Source: Candidatus Zixiibacteriota bacterium
Lineage (GTDB): Bacteria; Zixibacteria; MSB-5A5; UBA10806
Assembly: GCA_003520965.1 (NCBI GenBank)
Contig: DOTU01000163.1
Location: forward strand, 28,415-38,151
Length of the DNA stretch: 9,737 bases
Direction: 5' to 3'
Shown here: positions 5,683 through 9,737 of the stretch, piece after piece
Layout of the letters: every line of letters begins with the position of its first letter
Numbering within the stretch: the stretch's first letter is position 1
The notes under the pieces: model-generated
The model's input: the letters and a program-made list of their open reading frames with translations, nothing else
Databases searched by the model: none
Told to the model about the DNA's origin: nothing
Made by a program: the position numbers and the translations under genes

Positions 5683-6623
5683 ATCCCCCGTTGCCTGAAA
5701 TGCTCTAGTGTCTCAATAATACCAGTTCTGTATGAAGTCGGTTTTAAGCCAAATTTCCTCTCGAATTTCGACGAGTCGAAAATATAATCATATTCATTTT
5801 GATAAAGCATTTCATACGATTCTCTGATGGTATAATTAAATATTCCGCCAATTCTTATTTTCCATTTACTTAAAATGGCATATTCCGATTTTTTCCCCAG
5901 ATATTCGGCCGCAATTCTTATAAGCTGCTCACCTGTTATTGGAGGGCTTGCTGTGGGCAGATGCCAGACCTGATTGATTGCGTCGTCGGACATAGCCAGG
6001 AGATAAAGAGCTTTCCCGCAATCTCCTGTAAATGTGAATGAATGGTTAGACCTGGCATTAACCAGCCATTGCGCCTTTTTGCCGTCGGCCAACCTCTTTA
6101 TAACAAGAAAGAATGGCACACTTGATTTTTCAGAATATGGTCCATAAAAATCAGCCGATCTGGCAATGAGCGCCTTGATATTACCAGCTTTTGCTTCGGA
6201 CATTAGCTGGTCGGCGATTTTTGCCCGAACCTCGCCCTTTTTGCTGCATGGATTATAGGGCGTATCCTCGGTCATCGCTCCGTGCACCCGGCCATACATA
6301 TAGACATTGTCAAAAAATACCAATTTCGCGTTTTTGGTTTTACAGGCAGTAATCGTATTTTGCATAATCTTAGGCCAAAACTCCTGCCAGTCCGATAATT
6401 TATACTGAAGCCCCGCTAATAAATAAACGGTTGATGACTCCTCGATTACCCGATTGACATGCTCACTGATTGACAAATCGGCCAGGGCTGTTTCCACTCC
6501 TGGTCTACTGTGCCTGGTTCGGCCAACAAGTGTCACTTTTTCATTTCTTGAGACCAACTCATCGGCCAGGACATTTCCGATAGCCCCGCCGGCGCCTAAG
6601 ATGATATGCTTTGCATTAATCAT
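5670..6623 (-). CDS. NAD(P)-dependent epimerase/dehydratase-like protein (extended SDR superfamily)
   Basis: This 317-residue protein starts with a Rossmann-fold strand and the dinucleotide-binding pattern ILGAGGAIG (8-16, glycines 10, 13 and 16). It continues with extended-SDR segments: FFDNVYMYG (103-111), TEDTPYNP (118-125) and ARSADFYGP (154-162). The Tyr-x-x-x-Lys catalytic pair expected near 126-131 is replaced by CSKKGEVRA, so the classical catalytic tyrosine seems absent, placing it near atypical NAD-binding SDRs. The substrate cannot be told. The ATG (complement of 6621-6623) follows TAGGATG on the minus strand. It is the only minus-strand gene in the window, ends against the terminator of the plus-strand block, and appears more AT-rich than its neighbours by eye, which fits a later insertion between grpE and dnaK. 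Confidence 0.85.
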   Translation of the reverse strand: MINAKHIILGAGGAIGNVLADELVSRNEKVTLVGRTRHSRPGVETALADLSISEHVNRVIEESSTVYLLAGLQYKLSDWQEFWPKIMQNTITACKTKNAKLVFFDNVYMYGRVHGAMTEDTPYNPCSKKGEVRAKIADQLMSEAKAGNIKALIARSADFYGPYSEKSSVPFFLVIKRLADGKKAQWLVNARSNHSFTFTGDCGKALYLLAMSDDAINQVWHLPTASPPITGEQLIRIAAEYLGKKSEYAILSKWKIRIGGIFNYTIRESYEMLYQNEYDYIFDSSKFERKFGLKPTSYRTGIIETLEHFRQRGIINK

Positions 6624-6667
6624 AGTTTCATCCTATTAGCTATCATTTCCCCAGAATATTCAAGCAT

Positions 6668-6696
6668 ATTATTGAATGCTGGATAATAAATGTCAA
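6668..6696 (-). promoter_or_regulatory. promoter for the epimerase-like gene
   Basis: On the minus strand, TTGACA (complement of 6691-6696) and AATAAT (complement of 6668-6673) are spaced by 17 nt, about 45 nt ahead of the start codon. The -35 box is a perfect match. Confidence 0.6.
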
Positions 6697-6713
6697 ATTT
6701 TATTAGACACCGG

Positions 6714-6726
6714 TTAGGGCCCCTAA
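6714..6726. promoter_or_regulatory. palindrome between two divergent promoters
   Basis: TTAGGG (6714-6719), one C, then CCCTAA (6721-6726) is a perfect 6-bp inverted repeat. It lies between the minus-strand promoter (6668-6696) and the plus-strand promoter (6745-6773), a typical place for an operator. No regulator for it is identified. Confidence 0.35.
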
Positions 6727-6744
6727 TTGCCATAATTTCAGCCC

Positions 6745-6773
6745 TTGAAATTCCGCTGTCCATATTGTATTAT
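6745..6773 (+). promoter_or_regulatory. promoter for the SRPBCC gene and probably dnaK
   Basis: TTGAAA (6745-6750) and TATTAT (6768-6773) are separated by exactly 17 nt, 54 nt before the start codon at 6828. It is the only good plus-strand promoter seen upstream of dnaK in this block. Confidence 0.55.
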
Positions 6774-6827
6774 TCTCCCCATATTATTTGATTCTATTAC
6801 TCGATGGCTTTGCCTTAAGGAGGAATA

Positions 6828-7628
6828 ATGCTGACGATGTTAAAATATGCCATAAGTCTGCTAATCTGGGCGGCGGTCGCGGCATTGCTTCTTTTGACTG
6901 GCAAGATACTCTATCTGGCGTTTTGGGCCTTACTGGGGTTTATCCTTCTCATTATCTGGTTTGGACATATAATCTATCATATCATCTGCTGGTTTAATCC
7001 ACAGTTTAAGCCGATTAATTTAATCCTGCTCTTTATTGTGCTGATAGTTGCCGCTGTATTTGCTTACAAAGTCATGCTCCAGCCGCGCTGGGACCGTTGG
7101 GGTTCAACCGACAAAGAAGTGGCTGCCAAATATAAGGTTGATGAGTTCTGCCCCAATTCCGAGCTTCGGGTGGTGCGAACGGCGGAAATTAATGTACCGT
7201 CGGAGTACCTTTTCCGCTGGGTTCGTCAGATGCCTGAGGCCGGTTCGTATAGCTGGGACATGCTCGATTTCCGGCATCGACGTAGTGTCGAGCGGCTGAT
7301 CGAGGATATGCCCGATCTTAAAGAGGGGGATGATTTCCTTATTGGCAAGGTGGTTGAGGTTAAGCGCAATAAGAGTATAACATTTGATATCGGAAGCGAT
7401 CCAAAATTCCCCAAGCTGGGTATCGATTGCATGTATGGCGGCTATTATTTCAATGATATCGGAGATAACAAAACCCGGGTAAGTACGGTGGTTCGCGCCG
7501 ATTATCATGGCATCTGGGGCTGGCTCTACTCGCAAGTGGTGATCGAGGTGGGTGATTTTTTCATGGCCAGCAAGCAGCTTTCGAACTTAAAAGCGATTGC
7601 CGAGAAGCATTTTAAGGAAAAGAAATAG
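6828..7628 (+). CDS. membrane-anchored SRPBCC (START-like) domain protein
   Basis: The 266-residue protein has two parts. The N-terminal part holds three hydrophobic segments (about residues 5-25, 28-54 and 62-82), so it is a membrane anchor. The rest (about 88-262) looks like an SRPBCC/polyketide-cyclase-like ligand-binding domain: WDRWGSTDKE, then an Arg-Thr-Ala-Glu-Ile-x-Val strand, and SEYLFRWVRQMPEAGSYSWDML, which matches the common pattern of a beta strand, Pro, aromatic helix with Trp-Val-x-Gln-Met and Gly-x-Tyr-Ser-x-Asp. Such domains bind hydrophobic ligands, but no ligand can be named. The ATG at 6828 has AAGGAGG 4 nt upstream; the ATG at 6837 is too far from it. The next gene starts 34 nt after the stop, suggesting an operon. 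Confidence 0.75.
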   Translation: MLTMLKYAISLLIWAAVAALLLLTGKILYLAFWALLGFILLIIWFGHIIYHIICWFNPQFKPINLILLFIVLIVAAVFAYKVMLQPRWDRWGSTDKEVAAKYKVDEFCPNSELRVVRTAEINVPSEYLFRWVRQMPEAGSYSWDMLDFRHRRSVERLIEDMPDLKEGDDFLIGKVVEVKRNKSITFDIGSDPKFPKLGIDCMYGGYYFNDIGDNKTRVSTVVRADYHGIWGWLYSQVVIEVGDFFMASKQLSNLKAIAEKHFKEKK

Positions 7629-7662
7629 GGATTTAAATTAGCGATAAAATAAGGATTTGTTG

Positions 7663-8163
7663 ATGGACGGAAAAATTGACTGGAAACCGATTTGGATAAC
7701 CACCGTTATTGTTGCCGTAGCAACTATTGTTATAGGGCAAGTATTACAGCTAATTGAACCGAGATTGTTAACTGAGTTTTCCCGCGGGCAGCTGGCGGGA
7801 TATTTTACATCTGAGCAATCGGTAAATTTTCCGCTGTTATTTCTTCTTGTAGAGTTTGTTTTATCATTCTTCGTTGTACTGGTTTATAGGATGTTACTAC
7901 CGCAGCTTCCCTCGAACTGGATCTATCGCGGGCTGCTGGTTGGATTTTTTCTATTCCTGGTCAGCGATTTCCCATATTCCGTACTTATCGGTTATACGAC
8001 AGTTGCGCCGGCGGTAGCGGCGTGGGGGATGTTGTATACCGGGCTGATCAATAAGCTCATCAACGGATGTATTCTGACATATAGTTACAATAGATTTTCA
8101 TCGGATTATCAAAAAGCTGCATCGGCGAAAACTGCAGCGCCGGTTAAGGGGCCTCGAACGTAA
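7663..8163 (+). CDS. four-helix membrane protein of unknown function
   Basis: I do not recognise a family. The 166-residue product has a short charged N-terminus (MDGKIDWKP), then about four hydrophobic segments near residues 10-30, 56-80, 89-112 and 115-140, and a polar, lysine/alanine-rich C-terminal tail (SDYQKAASAKTAAPVK) that is probably cytoplasmic. There is no signal peptide cleavage site or catalytic motif that I can see. The ATG at 7663 is chosen because AAGGA (7651-7655) lies 7 nt upstream; two in-frame TTG codons at 7657 and 7660 sit too close to it. It is 34 nt after the SRPBCC gene and 25 nt before dnaK, so all three are likely transcribed together. Confidence 0.7.
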   Translation: MDGKIDWKPIWITTVIVAVATIVIGQVLQLIEPRLLTEFSRGQLAGYFTSEQSVNFPLLFLLVEFVLSFFVVLVYRMLLPQLPSNWIYRGLLVGFFLFLVSDFPYSVLIGYTTVAPAVAAWGMLYTGLINKLINGCILTYSYNRFSSDYQKAASAKTAAPVKGPRT

Positions 8164-8188
8164 AAAGTATTTGGAGGATAATAATATT

Positions 8189-9737
8189 ATGGCAAAGATA
8201 ATTGGAATCGATCTTGGCACAACCAACTCCTGTGTGGCGGTAATGGAGGGGGGGGATCCGGTCGTCATCCCGAATTCTGAGGGCGGACGTACTACGCCAT
8301 CGGTAGTAGGATTTACCAAGGACGGTCAACGTTTGGTGGGAATGGTTGCCAAGCGACAGGCGATCACAAATCCGGAGAATACTGTATTTTCAATCAAGCG
8401 CTTTATGGGACGGCGTCACTCCGAGGTGGCCTCGGAGGAAAAGATTGTCCCGTATAAAGTGCTCGGTGCGCCTAATGACGATTGCCGGGTTTCGGTTTTG
8501 GGACAGGAATATTCACCACCGGAAATTTCGGCGATGATCCTTCAATATCTCAAAAAGACAGCTGAGGATTATCTGGGCACGGAAGTCAAACAAGCGGTAA
8601 TTACAGTGCCTGCATATTTCAACGATTCCCAACGTCAAGCAACCAAGGATGCGGGCAGAATCGCCGGGTTGGATGTATTGCGGATTATCAATGAGCCGAC
8701 TGCGGCATCTCTGGCTTATGGTCTTGAAAAGAAGAAAGACCAGAAGGTTGCGGTCTTTGATCTCGGCGGCGGGACATTTGATATCTCAATCTTAGAGCTT
8801 GGTGAGGGAGTATTCGAGGTTCGTTCCACCAATGGCGATACTCATCTGGGCGGCGATGATTTCGATCAGCGGATTATCGATTGGATGGCTGACGAGTTCA
8901 AGAAAAGCCAGGGAATCGATCTTCGTCAAGACCGGATGGCGCTTCAACGTTTGAAAGAGGCTGCCGAGAAGGCCAAGATCGAGCTTTCATCAACGATGCA
9001 GGCGTCACTTAATCTGCCGTTTATAACAGCCGATCAAAACGGCCCCAAGCATCTTGACCTGACGCTTACTCGTGCCAAGCTAGAGCAGCTCTGCGAGGAC
9101 CTCATGGAGCGTACAGTCGGCCCCTGCCGTCAAGCAATTGCCGATGCCAAGCTGACTGCTGCCCAGATCGACGAGGTAATCCTGGTCGGCGGTATGACTC
9201 GGATGCCAAAGGTTCAACAGATCGTAAAAGAGCTATTCGGACGTGAACCGCATAAAGGAGTCAACCCTGATGAGGTAGTGGCGGTTGGCGCGGCTATTCA
9301 GGGGGGAGTGCTTGGCGGCGAGGTTAAGGACGTGCTGTTGCTTGACGTTACTCCGCTTTCGCTGGGAATTGAGACGTTAGGCGGTGTTTTTACTCGTCTA
9401 ATCGAGCGTAACACTACAATTCCAACTCGTAAATCCCAGGTGTTCTCTACGGCCTCGGATAATCAGCCAGCGGTCTCAATTCATGTTTTGCAGGGCGAAC
9501 GTGATATGGCGCTATATAATCGCACGCTGGGGAAATTCGATTTGGTGGGTATCCCCCCTGCTCCTCGAGGAATGCCGCAGATCGAGGTGACATTCGATAT
9601 CGACGCCAACGGGATTGTCAGCGTTTCGGCCAAAGACCTAGGTACGGGCAAGGAGCAATCGATAAAGATCGAGGCGTCATCCGGGCTTTCCGAAGCTGAG
9701 ATTCAGAAACTTGTAAAAGATGCTGAGGCTCACTCGT
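8189..9737 (+). CDS. dnaK: DnaK (Hsp70) chaperone, C-terminus cut off by the window
   Basis: 516 codons are open to the window edge; full-length DnaK is usually about 630-650 residues. The ATPase domain starts with IGIDLGTTNS (5-14), and also shows VPAYFNDSQRQATKDAG, INEPTAASLAYG, and DLGGGTFDISILE (phosphate 2), and LVGGMTRMP (adenosine motif). The hydrophobic interdomain linker VLLLDVTP follows at about 382-389, then the substrate-binding domain with TPLSLGIET. The call is certain. The ATG has GGAGGA (8173-8178) 10 nt upstream. DnaK folds proteins in the cytoplasm with GrpE, encoded earlier in the window, and DnaJ, not seen here. No CIRCE operator or separate promoter fits in the 25-nt gap before it, so transcription probably comes from upstream or from a promoter inside the preceding gene. 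Confidence 0.98.
   Translation, partial: MAKIIGIDLGTTNSCVAVMEGGDPVVIPNSEGGRTTPSVVGFTKDGQRLVGMVAKRQAITNPENTVFSIKRFMGRRHSEVASEEKIVPYKVLGAPNDDCRVSVLGQEYSPPEISAMILQYLKKTAEDYLGTEVKQAVITVPAYFNDSQRQATKDAGRIAGLDVLRIINEPTAASLAYGLEKKKDQKVAVFDLGGGTFDISILELGEGVFEVRSTNGDTHLGGDDFDQRIIDWMADEFKKSQGIDLRQDRMALQRLKEAAEKAKIELSSTMQASLNLPFITADQNGPKHLDLTLTRAKLEQLCEDLMERTVGPCRQAIADAKLTAAQIDEVILVGGMTRMPKVQQIVKELFGREPHKGVNPDEVVAVGAAIQGGVLGGEVKDVLLLDVTPLSLGIETLGGVFTRLIERNTTIPTRKSQVFSTASDNQPAVSIHVLQGERDMALYNRTLGKFDLVGIPPAPRGMPQIEVTFDIDANGIVSVSAKDLGTGKEQSIKIEASSGLSEAEIQKLVKDAEAHS

Overview
The window looks like chromosomal DNA of a Gram-negative-type bacterium with moderate GC content, probably an uncultivated lineage. 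I cannot place it in a phylum from this sequence alone. Start codons are preceded by strong Shine-Dalgarno sites, promoters resemble the sigma-70 type, and TAA, TAG and TGA are all used as stops. Nothing here indicates a phage or plasmid.

Region 1 (1-246) is the glycine-rich C-terminal tail of a TPM-domain (YgcG-like) membrane protein. Region 2 (247-685) is a long non-coding gap. It holds a striking 170-nt element (299-468) made of four perfect inverted-repeat stems that together form a closed four-way junction. It also holds a short AT-rich hairpin and a probable promoter. Region 3 (686-2741) carries a small phasin-like coiled-coil protein and a UbiB/ABC1-family atypical kinase. Region 4 (2825-5617) starts with the heat-shock genes hrcA and grpE. 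An orphan ParA-type ATPase follows, and then a 73-residue Rdx-family (SelT/SelW/SelH) protein whose redox motif is Cys-Thr-Leu-TGA. The in-frame TGA most likely encodes selenocysteine, and a plausible bacterial SECIS hairpin lies just downstream. A clear rho-independent terminator closes this block.

Region 5 (5670-6623, minus strand) is an SDR-type NAD-dependent epimerase/dehydratase-like gene that runs against the rest. Region 6 (6624-6827) is a divergent promoter region containing a short palindrome. Region 7 (6828-9737) holds a membrane-anchored SRPBCC protein, a four-helix membrane protein of unknown function and dnaK, which runs off the window end. Their close spacing suggests one transcription unit.

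The biological theme is the HrcA-GrpE-DnaK heat-shock set, split by about 3.8 kb of unrelated genes and with no visible CIRCE operator. The two observations most worth following up are the selenoprotein, which standard gene calling truncates or misses, and the four-way-junction element.
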